A stretch of 64,000 nucleotides of DNA from Neoceratodus forsteri (GCA_016271365.2 JADMNL010000022.1:222556501-222620500); one strand, 5' to 3'. Shown: positions 32,746 to 42,300, counted from the stretch's first letter. The notes: generated by a model from the letters alone, not told the origin. Made by a program: numbers and translations.

Positions 32746-33880
32746 ACTGATTAATACAATATTTGAAGGAATTTAGAGACTTCGGCCCCTCCAGTGTAGC
32801 TAATAGTATGCGGATTACACTTCCCATTTTTAACATTTCCACAAAGTTTGAAACTCTCCGAGGCCCCCCCCCCAGAAACCCACAATAAAATAACCTTTGG
32901 TGATTAGCCAGGTCCCCAACGAATCTAACTGAGACTAGGGGAATATAATTACCCCATCTAGAAAGATAAAACCTAATGACACCTGGCCCTGAGATTAATA
33001 TATACCTCCCTACCCAACCCTCCCAATTATCCTGAACTTTGAGTAAACCCAAAATCCCCCAAAAACTATTTACAAGCAATCCCCTAAAATTCAGGGAAAT
33101 ATGGCTGTACCAACTTTGTGTCCTGTGTAGGGATCGAATCTGGGGCTGGCAGACCCACCCTTACCTGAAACCAACTCCTGCTTGTTGCCCCCCCGGTATA
33201 ACATGATAAAGTATGGGTTAACAACATAAGGCAGAAAGGAACTGCAGTCCCCCCCAAAGTCGGGCTACGAGGCAGCTTCCCCAAGGCTCGCCAATCTCGT
33301 CCCCCCCCAGCATAAAGTAAATAGATATACATCGGGGCTAGTAATCCATAGCCAAAAAACCAACAGTGAACAGCGTTTCAAAATACAAATTACACGACCA
33401 CAAGGTGGTAATCCCACCTACCAGAGCAAAAGGGAGCCGCTAATGTGGAGAGAAGTATGCGACAACTGACTATTATGGCAATCTTTCCCATCAGTTAATG
33501 CAAGGAACAGGAGTAGAAGGGGCAGATCTCCATGCAAGCAGGGAGACCTTCATCTGACAGGAATAGAAGGGGGAAGGTAAACCAGAGGGAACCTAATTGG
33601 TCTGGCCGACAACACAAACCACCGTAACCGAATACCAGAAAGAAGGTTCCTATCCCACCTCCTCGAGTCAGTAGGTAGAGGCGTCGGCTGCAGAGCAAAT
33701 AGGCCGCAAACCAGGCCCCAACGAACACTACCACTCCCAATCACCACAGAAGACCATCCAGCCCACCACCTCAAGAGCTCTATCCCAGCTAACCAGAAAA
33801 ACAAAGGAAGGTCAAGTTTTAACCACACAAAATCACTCAACGGAGGTAAGAAAACATTAATCTAAAATTAACATTGCAAA
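32746..33880 (-). other. Long spacer between ORF1 and ORF2 of the L1
   Basis: About 1.13 kb lies between the ORF1 stop and the ORF2 start. Minus-strand frames of 96, 82, 81 and 117 codons occur but overlap, have compositionally odd residues and no motif. I saw no tandem repeat and no sign of a separate insertion (no T run, no duplication). Most L1s have a far shorter gap. Confidence 0.6.
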
Positions 33881-34758
33881 TCAGCCAATTCTAAACAAAT
33901 CTGGCAGTCTCTGGGTAAGATCAGCTTTGGCTTGTTCCGGATTTTCAAAAGAGAGCCATGCATTGTCGAGTTGAACTTGTAACCTAGCTGGATAGTTCAT
34001 ATGAAATTTGATCCCAGCAGTTATCAGCTTGGTCACTATCGGATGGAAATCACGTCTCCTCTGTCGGGTTTCAAAAGGCAAGTCTTGGGAGAGTCTCAGT
34101 GCGTGGTTTTCCCACAGGATCATTTGGAGGCCTTTAACTTTGCTCAAGATGTGTTGCCTCTCGAGGTAACTGAGCAATTTAATTATTATAGGTCGGGGGG
34201 GGGACCAGGTGGTGGCTTCGGTTTTAACGATCTATGTGCTCGCTCAATGTGGTAGAAGGGGTTGATGGGCGAGGGACCAACAATCTTATTCAGGAGCTTT
34301 TGAACAAAAGATAAGATGTCTGGCCCTTCCTCCGCCTCCGGCAGACTCAGAATTAGAATATTGTTCCTCCTGCTGTGTCCCTCAAGGTTTTCTGTCTTTT
34401 GCTTTAATTTTACGATTTGCTGTTTGAGCGTGACAATTTCTGGTTCCCAATTAGCCTTCCATGCTTCTAAGGAGCAGGTTCGAGCTTCAGAGTCACCGAC
34501 TCGGATGGTCAGCAAGGCAAGGTCGTTGCACATGGACTTCAGTTCCGAGGAGATATCCTGCAGTGTTTCTTGGAACGGGATTAGCTCCTGCAAAAAGCGA
34601 TCTTCGGTGAGCGGATTAGTAGAGGCGGCAGTGGAGCCAGATTTAGCACCAGAACCCGTAGGTAGGGTTCTTGATTTTTTTGCTGCTTTCTCCGTGTGCT
34701 CGGTGGCGGTGTCTTGCTCCAACGCCTTCATCTCGCCTCCATAGTCGCCAAGGTGCAC
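33881..34758 (-). pseudogene. L1 ORF1 (RNA-binding coiled-coil protein) with one frameshift
   Basis: The N-terminal low-complexity part (residues 1-60) is followed by a coiled coil (about 70-140, for example LKQQIVKLKQKTENLEGHSR). The RRM begins RRNNILILSLPEAEEGPDI and the C-terminal domain contains the HILSKVKG, RDFHPIVTKLITAGIKF and LSFENPEQAKADL stretches, the L1 transposase_22 layout. The frame slips near 34.19-34.20 kb at a run of nine G (C on the coding strand), after the residues PPGPPPDL. A homopolymer slip or sequencing error is the simplest cause. No other break was seen. ORF1p forms trimers that coat element RNA. Confidence 0.9.
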
Positions 34759-34945
34759 TTCGGCGTAAATGATTTAAAACCACTTAACTGCCAATAAAGG
34801 GTGTTGTTGGTCTGCTGAGGGTTGTGATCAAGAAGCAAGTGCTAAGCTATTGTCCCCGAAGTCGGTAAAAAAAGGAATTTAGCTGGTTGAGAGAGGGAGA
34901 GCTGTGGACTATGCTGCCATTAGGAGCGCTGCAGCACGTGACCTC

Positions 34946-34959
34946 CAAACCTCACCCTT
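34946..34959. repeat. 14-bp target site duplication of the L1, right copy
   Basis: CAAACCTCACCCTT, identical to 28624-28637. Confidence 0.92.
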
Positions 34960-35711
34960 GATCTTCATCTGCCCCTACTTAGTGATCTGAGCCTATTCCA
35001 ACTCAGTATATCTCCCCTCTGATAATCAGTTTAATCTCTGTTTAATTTGGTAACTTTCCTCTTACTGACCTCTTTTTCATGTTTCTTAATTTTTGTATTC
35101 AATTGTGTATTAAAGTCACAATATTACACACTGGTCTTAAAGTTAACTGCAGAAGTTTTTGCTGTTTCCAGTTCTTTCAGCAGTTCCACATGCTTTCTCA
35201 GATCATCTTTTATTAGTAATGCAATGAAGACCTTAGAACATTCCACTGCTGCTTTTAACCATTCATCCTTGAACTGGAACTCGTCCAGACCACATGAAGG
35301 TGTAATCAAAATTCTTAACCCTCTTGAAGCCTGACTGCATTCCTGATACTCTTCTAGAGTGCTGATATTGTAGGTCAGCTCTATCTCCTTAATCAGTAAT
35401 TTTTCAAACCTTAAGAATGCACTTCTCACATCTTCATTTATAGTAACATTGTCAGTACCTGTCGTGTCCGAATTGAACTTGTCTCGTAGTTGCCTGCTTC
35501 TTTCATCAAAGGGATCTTGCTCAATACTCTCCCAATCAAAATCAACATTTTCTCTGGAGTCAGTTGCCATTTCCTCCTGACTCATTCTGCTCCTAGTAAC
35601 TCATCTCGGTAGCACTCACACTTGATTTTTACAAAATAGCTGATCCTGGATGTCCTTTTTTCGGCTGGTTCGTCGCCCCCTTCCATTCCACAGTGAAAAA
35701 GCATTTAAAAC
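34960..35711 (-). pseudogene. PLE-A N-terminal coding region and 5' leader
   Basis: The 153-codon frame 35585-35124 opens MSQEEMATDSRENVDFDWES and is acidic then helical (IELTYNISTLEEYQE, LIKDDLRKHVELLKELE), without a known domain. The ATG lies about 125 bp inside the pLTR match and is the first long frame after it, so it may be the element's start codon. The frame decays toward 34.96 kb, where the L1 is inserted. It probably continues into 28637-28373. Confidence 0.65.
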
Positions 35712-36068
35712 AAATCCAGAGAAACACCATGAACAGTCACACCAAGTCGGTGCTGCACTCCTGGAGGTGGCTAATCTCCACAAAAGCACAAAGTCCAAGA
35801 AGGTTGTGCGCACTCAAAGATTATTACCTCGCAAGCATGAACTTAAAGAAACCCATACAAAGAGTTTTAGCAAACAAGGTAGTTTTGCTAGTCTCTTTTC
35901 AAGCTGCATATATTACAAACAGAATCAGCAAATGCCCCTAGCATCTCGACTCCCACGAGTCTTCAAAGGGGGGTGCTGCTAACAGGGAACAAATGAGCTT
36001 TTACATCATACATCACGAATAATGAATCACCATTTCTCAATAGTGTCACTACTCATTTAAAGTGACAT
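35712..36068 (-). repeat. 5' pLTR fragment of PLE-A
   Basis: Colinear with 13571-13925 in the same orientation, about nine bases in ten alike by eye (for example GGAGGTGGCTAATCTCCACA in both). Penelope pLTRs are often partial like this. Its outer end abuts PLE-B at about 36.09 kb. Confidence 0.85.
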
Positions 36069-36096
36069 TGATTCCATACATCTAGTTGTTACATAT

Positions 36097-36960
36097 TAGA
36101 AGAAACTGCAACACTGATACAGACCTTGAGGAACAAGCAGAGGAACTTTTACAAAGATTCCGGAATACAGAATATGAGTGGGAGATGTTACAATACTCTA
36201 GAGAGAGAGAGAGAGAGTAAGAAAGTTAGACAGGAAGAGTGTTTACTAAACAGAGGGACAACCAGGAAAACAAGATACCATGAGCTTTCATTACTGAATA
36301 TAATGAACTTGCAAGATGCATAGGCAACATTATATACAAGAACTGGCCTATACCTTTGGGGGATGAAGAAGTGGAAATAGTAGTTAGAAATAAACCCAGG
36401 GTCACATTTAATAGGGCTTCCAACATAAAAGATAACTTAGTGTATAGCCGTTTAAAGAAAAATACAGTCGAAAATGAAGGCATGTGGCTACCAAGAAAGT
36501 CTAATTTTTTTTCAGCTGTAGGAGATGTAACATCTGTAAGTTTGCCCATCCTCGCAAAACTTTTCAGCACCCAAGGATTGAAGGCCTGACAATAGATATT
36601 AAACAACTAATAACATGTGACACCTCATATGTTGTCTATGCCCTCTGGTGCCCATGTAACTTAGTTTACATTGGGAGGACAATACAACCTCTTAAACAGC
36701 GTATACAAGAACATATATGGTCAATTCTTAACAATCGACAGGATACTCCAGTAGGCATACATTTTTTCCAATATAACGAGTCCATCCCCTGGAGACCTAA
36801 GATTTATGGGTATAGAATGGGTACCTCCTTCAAACTTAGTCAAGGATAGACCAAATCAACTATTATGGCAGGAGAGTATGTGAATATTCACACTTAAGAG
36901 TGTTAAACCAGTAGGCTTGAATGAGAAATGGGATATTAAACCCTTTCTGAAAAAATAATA
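36097..36960 (+). pseudogene. PLE-B RT end and GIY-YIG endonuclease
   Basis: ETATLIQTLRNKQRNFYKDS begins the piece, in a shifted frame relative to PLE-A's CSTDADFEEQAE. A GA-dinucleotide run at 36.20 kb lies in the linker. The cysteine cluster CRRCNICKFAHPRKTFQHPR sits at 36.51 kb and the nuclease at 36.62-36.80 kb: YVVYALWCPCNLVYIGRTI with the helix QPLKQRIQEH and the downstream VGIHFFQYNE. The GIY-YIG tyrosines, glycine and helix arginine are kept. Stops follow at about 36.85 kb. Confidence 0.85.
36201..36218. repeat. (GA)n microsatellite in PLE-B
   Basis: AGAGAGAGAGAGAGAGAG expanded within the PLE linker; PLE-A has a shorter AGAGAGA at the matching place (15.54 kb, inverted). Confidence 0.8.
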
Positions 36961-37740
36961 GAATGCAAGCATTACAGGTACCCATTTGCTAGGGCACATG
37001 AATACTAGAAGCTTTACTAAAATGTTTTATTTATATGTACAAGTTAGGTTTAAAGTACAGTGTAAATTAATTTAACAGTAACAATTCCTATGATAAGAAG
37101 ATATTAATTATGAGAAAATAATTTTCTAGGTACAATAGGATGTAAAATGTAACATTTAACCTTCTGTTTTCTTTTTTCCCATAGGATCTTTTGGTATGAT
37201 GTCCAGTTTTGTCCTGGAACTCCATCCTACCCGGAATAAAACTTATTGGAGTACTGTTGGGCTGTATTGGTTCAGTCTCTCCATGACCTTCTGACCTCAC
37301 TACTTGATTTAAGTTTTTTTTCCCTTTATTTTGTAAACTACTGTGTGTGGCTTAATTGATGTAATCTTTTCAAATCTTATGGTCATGTTAGTTTTGTATT
37401 GACAGGTTTTGATATGCAGTAAAAATATATGTAAATGTTCACTAGAAACTGGTAAATAACTCTATGCCACTTTAAATGAGTAGTGACACTATTAAGAAAT
37501 GCTGATTAATTATTCATGACATATGATGTAAAAGCTCATGTGTTCCCTGTTAGCAGTACCACCTTTGAAGACTCGTGAGAGTCGAGGCACTAGGGGCATT
37601 AGCTGATTCTGTTTGTAATATATGCAGCGTAAGAAGAGATGAGTAAAACTACCTTGTTTGCTAAAACTCTTTGTATGGGTTTCTTTAATTTCATGCTTGT
37701 GAGGCAATACCTTTTAGTGCACACAACCTTCTTGGACTTT

Positions 37741-37979
37741 GCCCCTAAACTGGACCTGAGCTGCTTTCATCACTCCCACTCCTACTTTCCCTTCACCTTG
37801 CACCTATGGTAGTGCAGTACCCTAACCCACCCACACGCCTCTTCCTACAACCACTGCTCCCTTCCTGAACTCAGTATTGCCTTCTGCACATTGCAGATGT
37901 TGTTATCCTACAGCACTTTATTATCTTGTAGTATATTTTACTGACTTATACTCTGTGTCCTTGCACAATTGTTATTTAT
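37741..37979. other. Unassigned sequence after PLE-B
   Basis: C/T-rich, no frame with recognisable similarity and no repeat structure. Confidence 0.4.
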
Positions 37980-38225
37980 GGCCCTCCACTCCAATTTCTT
38001 TATCTCTCTAAAACAGAATAGCCTGGGATTGAGATGTACCAGTCATGGCTGGGTGTAGCCCACATTTCTGTTATGGGCATGATGTCAGCTAGTCTTTCTA
38101 TAACCAACACCTGCAGGCCACACACATTTTCTTCCAAAGGCTCCTGACATTTAAGCTGATTATCATGCATGCTTCCCTTCCACTGCCTCTGCCTTGAACA
38201 TCTCACTTCCACTCTCTATACCATC
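37980..38225 (-). pseudogene. Short remnant of a CR1/L2-type endonuclease N-terminus
   Basis: The minus-strand frame holds LQVLVIERLADIMPITEMWA and SHDWYISIPGYSVLER, matching the start of APE-type LINE endonucleases (an ADV-ITETW block followed by an IPGY block). Only this piece is present; the flanks are unrelated. Confidence 0.55.
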
Positions 38226-38308
38226 CTGCCCATCTGTTTGTTCATAGTATTATTCCTACCCTGCCTCCACCTCTAGTTGGCAGTGCACAAACTAGACTTA
38301 AGAAAGCT

Positions 38309-38530
38309 GTGATTGCTTGTGGCCACATCAGCGGTGCAAGTGGGCATTTTGGCCAGGGACTTCAGCCACGTTGCTTGCTTGCAACCATATTGGTGGCACC
38401 AGATGGGATTTTGGCCACATTGGCAGCAGTACAGAGGGACTTCAGCAACATCAGCAGAGCCAGCAGGGATTTTGGTCAAACTGGAGGCAGGCATGCAAGG
38501 AGCCAATCAGAGAGGAAGGCATAGACTACT
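38309..38530 (+). repeat. Promoter-monomer-like repeat, copy at the 5' side of the L2-like LINE
   Basis: GCTGTGATTGCTTGTGG opens the unit, followed by GGGACTTCAGCCAC, GGCAGCA/TACAGAGGGACTT and CAGAGAGGAAGGCAT. The same series, in the same order, occurs at 42.92-43.15 kb. Within the unit short pieces (GGGACTTCAGC, GGGATTTTGG) recur at about 50-70-bp spacing. Many LINEs carry repeated 5' monomers that act as promoters; that role here is inferred. Confidence 0.7.
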
Positions 38531-38859
38531 GAATTTGCCCAGGACTGAAGAACAGACCTCTGATTGGCTGCAGCCATCTATGTCAGCTTGTGATTGGTTG
38601 AGACAGTTGCAGATCGCCAGCCTATTGGTCCGGCTTCCTCCCAGCCTCAGCTCCTTGGCTGCGGCTTTTCTTTCGCCTATTTACAGCTCCTCGACCCCTA
38701 TCTGGCTGTTGTATCACATACAAAGTTTTCAGCTCACCTGCTCTTCCCGCCCTGGAGCTCTTTAAATGCTCTACTTTCCCCTCCCTTTTGTGTGCTTCCA
38801 ACCCATTGGAGGATTTAGACAGCCTCAGTAGAAGGCAGTTTGTGTTATTTTATGACCTG

Positions 38860-39125
38860 TCCTAGTTAGTTTTGAGAGGCAGCATGTATTCAATAACAGC
38901 TGTTTTCTTCTAACCTAACCTAATTTTTGCCACTACTCCATTCCAACCTTCCCCTATGTCCAGCTTCTTCTTGCTTTGCTGTGCCTGTCCTATTTAGTTC
39001 TAGAGAAGCGGCTTGTGTTTAATAACAGCTGCTTCTGTTCAATTGTAACCTGATTTTTACTACTTGTTTCCATCCTTCCCTCAGTTCCACCTCCCTCCTG
39101 TTTAGCAGTGCCTATCTTCTCTAGT
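38860..39125 (+). repeat. Tandem repeat of about 125 bp, two copies and a partial third
   Basis: CCTGTCCTAGTTAGTTTTGAGAGGC (38.86 kb) recurs as CCTGTCCTATTTAGTTCTAGAGAAGC (38.99 kb), each followed by AATAACAGCTG and AACCTAATTTTT/AACCTGATTTTT; CCTATCTTCTCTAG at 39.11 kb begins a third. It lies in the 5' untranslated part of the LINE. Confidence 0.75.
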
Positions 39126-39505
39126 GACACTTTACAGTTCTGTGATGTTCACAGTCATCTGGAGGGCAAACCAGATCCTTGATACTCATTGGACTTGTTT
39201 ACTGAGCCCTGCCACAATTTATGTTTATTCCTCATCCCAGAAGGCTCTTTAGAATACTGCCTCATGCTGCTCTTTCCTAGTGTGTGTAATGACTAGCTCT
39301 GTCTCCTCTAGTCATGCTACATCCAACCCTTATAATTGCACCTCAAAATGCAGCCCTTTATGTTATTCCTGTGCTGCATTATTGGCTTGTGCTTTTATCC
39401 CCTATACAGATCAACCACAGATGCCACCACCTATTATGTTGAATCCAGAAGAAATTTGTATCAACCTAAACATTTGTCATTCATTCATTCTGCCCAGTAC
39501 TTGCC

Positions 39506-40690
39506 ATGCAAATCCCATGGTGCCATGGCATACTACAAACCTATAACCAGTGGATCACCCCACCATGCCTGACCCTCTTTCAGACTCCCCAGCTGTACAA
39601 GGCCCAGGTACTCTTTTATGCTTCTCTGGGCCCTCTTGGAATTTGTCTTAGTTACTCCTCACCCTCCTCCCCAGTCCACCACAAAAGGAGTTGGGTCTGC
39701 CTCCATAGGTTGCTTTTAAGCATGCTTAAAAAGATTCTGCTGCTGCTCCTTCTGTGTTCAGGCAATATTGAGCTAAACCCAGGTCCCACAGCCCCCATCT
39801 CTGCTGCCTCAGAACTGGCCCATCTAAAGGGGCTTAGTTTACTTCATGTTAATGCCTGTAGTCTCTTAAGGAAGATTGACAGTCTTCAATCTTAGATTTG
39901 TCACCCCAAGCCCGTTATTCTGGTCGTTACAGAAACCTGGCTCAGACCCTCTGCTCCAGATCATGAAATAAATGTCCCTTTCTACAATGTCTACAGAACT
40001 GACAAACAAACTTGAGGAGGTGGAGTAGCTATCTACTTACTGGATAAATTTAGTGTCACAGTTACTGACTCTGCCTCAGTAACCAAGGAATTTGAATGCT
40101 TGTCCCTAAAGGTTCAACTCTTCCCTTCCACGGCACTTAGTATCATAGGCTGTTACAGACTCCCATCCACGGGGCTTAAGGTGTTGAGCCACCTCTCCAG
40201 CTTACTCAAAACCCTGTCACCTGAGGTCATCATCCTGGGCGGCTTTAACCTTGATTGGTTTTCTGCCAGTTCCAAACCTCTGAAAGACATTTGTGACACC
40301 TTCAGACTTACACAGCTTGTTACAGAAGTCACCTGCCCTAACAAGAAAAATCAAGCTTACAGTACCCTAACTTACCTTATTGTGGTGAATAAACCACACC
40401 TTTTTACACATGCAGGTGTTTTCTTTAACAACTTTAGTGACCACTGTTCCATAGCATGTGTCAGAACTCTACCTAAGTCTGTCTAAACCTCTAGGTTTAT
40501 TTTTAAGAGAAATAGGTGTAATCTCGATCTGCATGCCGTCATCTCTGAACTCCAGTTCTCCAAATGGCAAAAGTTCTATCTGGCCCCTACTGTGGACAAG
40601 GCCTATGAGGTCTTCCAGAGTATTGTATTGGGAACATTAAATCAGCATGCGCCCTTGGTGAAAGTCTGAACAATGAAAAAATGTAGTCCT
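39506..40690 (+). pseudogene. L2-like LINE ORF: 2A-like motif and APE endonuclease
   Basis: A hydrophobic leucine run leads to SGNIELNPGP at 39758-39787, then LLHVNACSLLRKIDSLQ starts the endonuclease. Catalytic-region blocks follow: VTETWLRPSAPDHE (39.93 kb), GGGVAIYL (40.02 kb), EFECLSLKVQL (40.09 kb), IIGCYRLPS, VIILGGFNLDW (40.23 kb, GDFN changed to GGFN), NFSDHCSIAC (40.43 kb). A stop follows LQS and others are scattered. The linker toward RT (HAVISELQFSKWQKFY) ends at the SINE. In live LINEs of this kind the 2A-like sequence is thought to separate a short leader from ORF2 during translation. Confidence 0.8.
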
Positions 40691-40691
40691 T

Positions 40692-40933
40692 GGTTTATTT
40701 ATTTTAAATTTTTTTTTTTTTTATTTTAGTCTTTGGTAACTGGGTAAGGCCCACTAGGCACAAGTGCCTGTTTTCAGGGGTGACCTGGGAGCACTGGGTG
40801 GATAAGTGACTTGCTCAGAGTCACACAGTATGCAAGTGGAGGTTGTGAGAATCAAACTCAGGTCTGGTCTGCTGGATGTATCAAGCTCATTCACACCTCG
40901 TTCCTCTAACCTCTAGGCTATACTGCCAGCCCG
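40692..40933 (-). mobile_element. CORE/MIR-like tRNA SINE
   Basis: The T-rich end at the left shows minus orientation. The minus strand starts with a tRNA-like head, TAGCCTAGAGGTTAGAGGAA and GAGTTTGATTCTC (B-box-like), then TGTGTGACTCTGAGCAAGTC, the core word shared by MIR and other CORE-SINEs. The 3' end (CAGTTACCAAAGACTAAAAT) resembles the LINE tail at 53.37 kb. It interrupts the endonuclease/RT linker of the L2-like LINE. Confidence 0.8.
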
Positions 40934-40939
40934 ACTAGT

Positions 40940-42300
40940 CTGAAAAATGCCTTATACAACAGGGACCTCCTTTGGAAAAAAGCACGAACATCTAAGTTGC
41001 CCACTGATTAAGCAGTCTTTAGAGTTGCCAGGAATCATTGCACAAAACTTATAAGGGCAGAAAAAAGTTATCTATTTTCAAACCAAACTGGACTCCTCTT
41101 CATGGTGTTCAGCTAAATTCTGGAAAATCCCAAGGGATATTAAGGGGGTACTCCCCTTCTAACTCCCTTCCGGCAAAAATATCCTCAGATGGCACCTCCT
41201 ATACCGACAAGCAGACTTCTCGATCTCTTCAACAATCATTTTTCTTCTGCTGGGTTAGCATTTGATTCTTCCCCTGCTAATATCCTCAAGGAAAGGAGGG
41301 AGAGGGGGGACATAATAGAAACTTTCAAGTATATCAGGGGAATCAACAAAGTACAAGAGAGTAGCATCTTTCAGAAAAGGAGATATGCAAGAACAAGGGG
41401 GCACAATTTGAAGACAGAGGGTGGAATGGCTCAGAGGTAATGTGAGGAAGTATTTTTTACACAGATAGTGCTGTAGATGCATGGAACAGCCTTCCTGAGG
41501 AGGCTGTGGATTCAAAAACAGTGGGGTTATTCAGGAATGCATGGGACAGACATCAGGCAATTCTAGGGGTTGGGGGTAGGAGGAAGTAGGCTGTTAGTTA
41601 GCTAGGATCTGCAGCTTATCTAATAGGTAGGGAAATGCCAAAAAAAACAAGGCTATGTTCTTCTCACGAGCTGTTTATGCACCCAGTCCCTGCACATGGG
41701 CTAGTTCCACAAATCACAATGCTGCTTGGTGAATCCTTAGAGTTTGTGGGGAAATTCAAATACCTGGGACTCTGGATTGACTGTAAACTCTCCTTTGCTG
41801 ACCATATTGAAGAACTCTTGAAAAAACTCAAAGACTTGGTCTTTTCTTCCAGCTTAAGCATCTGTTCACTCAGGATGCAAAAACCAGGCTAGTACAAATC
41901 ACATTTATTCCACTTTTGGACTACGCCGACTTTATTTATGGACAGGGCCCCAGCACCACATTAGCCAAACTTGATACCCTTTACCACAGGGCTATACGAT
42001 TTATTACTGAAGCTCAGTACTCCGCTCATCACTGCATCCTTTATGCTCAAGTTGGTTGGGCATTGTTGAAATTCAGGAGACAGAAAAATGCTGCTCTCAG
42101 GATTTTCTGAGCCCTCACCAAAAAACTTCCACAGTACATCACTGAGTGTCTGCCATTGCATACTGCAGGAAGCTACGCACTGAGAAGCCCCTTCTATACC
42201 TCTCTCCTCATTGCCAAAATAAACTCCCACTTTGGTCGAACATCTGTAAGCTAAGTATTCCCTTTTCTTTGGAATAAACTCCAAAAAGCATTTAAGTTAA
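40940..42300 (+). pseudogene. L2-like LINE C-terminal coding pieces on both sides of a CR1 scrap
   Basis: Before the scrap: NALYNRDLLWKKARTSK (40.95 kb) and the SRLLDLFNNHFSSAG block (41.21 kb), which in L2-type ORF2 precede the RT fingers. After it (41.64 kb on) come FFSRAVYAP-type text, EFVGKFKYLGLWIDCKLSF (41.74 kb) and DYADFIYGQGPSTTLAKLDTLYHRAIRFIT (positions 41.92-42.01 kb), then HHCILYAQVGWALLKFR. These are post-catalytic RT segments. About 1 kb of RT coding sequence that should lie between is gone. Confidence 0.75.
41288..41637 (+). mobile_element. CR1 3' fragment lacking its own 3' terminus
   Basis: KERREGGDIIETFKYIRGIN begins the piece and the untranslated stretch with CATGGAACAGCCTTCCTGAG and GGCTGTTAGTTAGCTAGGAT follows, matching 25.83-26.16 kb. 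It stops at GGTAGGGAAATG, about 70 bp short of the TCTATGTT units. A normal CR1 insertion is truncated at the 5' end, not the 3' end, so this piece probably arrived or was trimmed by recombination. Confidence 0.85.

Larger units (their letters stand above)
28638..34945 (-). mobile_element. Full-length L1-clade LINE inserted in PLE-A
   Basis: About 6.3 kb between exact 14-bp duplications. It has a poly(A) tail at the left, a 187-bp 5' leader at the right beginning GAGGTCACGTGCTGCAGC (it holds a CACGTG E-box), ORF1 and ORF2 in L1 order, and a 1.1-kb spacer between them. ORF2 is mostly in one frame with a handful of stops, so this is younger than PLE-A and the Tx1-like LINE. It is the least decayed LINE of the window. 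Confidence 0.92.
13571..36068 (-). mobile_element. Penelope-like element PLE-A, split into pieces by nested insertions
   Basis: Segments that join in order on the minus strand are 36068-35712 (5' pLTR), 35711-34946 (N-terminal region), 28637-28373, 27692-26260 (RT), 16908-16777, 15785-15164 and 14796-13571 (RT end, GIY-YIG endonuclease, 3' pLTR). The gaps hold younger elements, two of them with clear target duplications. The 5' and 3' pLTR pieces are in the same orientation. Penelope-like elements pair an RT with a GIY-YIG endonuclease, and both are recognisable here. It decayed through stops and frameshifts. Confidence 0.85.
36090..37740 (+). mobile_element. Penelope-like element PLE-B, 5'-truncated, head-to-head with PLE-A
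   Basis: Starts inside the RT end region and runs through the endonuclease and 3' region to the pLTR match at 37440-37740, inverted relative to 13571-13925. It is opposite in orientation to PLE-A, whose 5' pLTR ends about 25 bp away. Such adjacent inverted, truncated copies are common for Penelope elements. It lacks the hairpin MITE, and so gives the empty-site control for 14797-15163. Confidence 0.85.

Noticed and set aside
35124..35585. Independent 153-residue host exon
   Set aside because: It starts just inside a Penelope pLTR and points in the same direction as the PLE RT; PLE N-terminal region is the simpler reading, although the domain itself is not recognised.
35590..36068. Hammerhead ribozyme in the Penelope pLTR, known from some Penelope-like elements
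   Set aside because: I looked for a CTGANGA...GAAA core on the minus strand here and in 13.57-14.3 kb and found none by eye. A covariance-model search would be decisive.
41255..41515. Minus-strand frame of 86 codons
   Set aside because: It is antisense to the CR1 scrap and has no motif.
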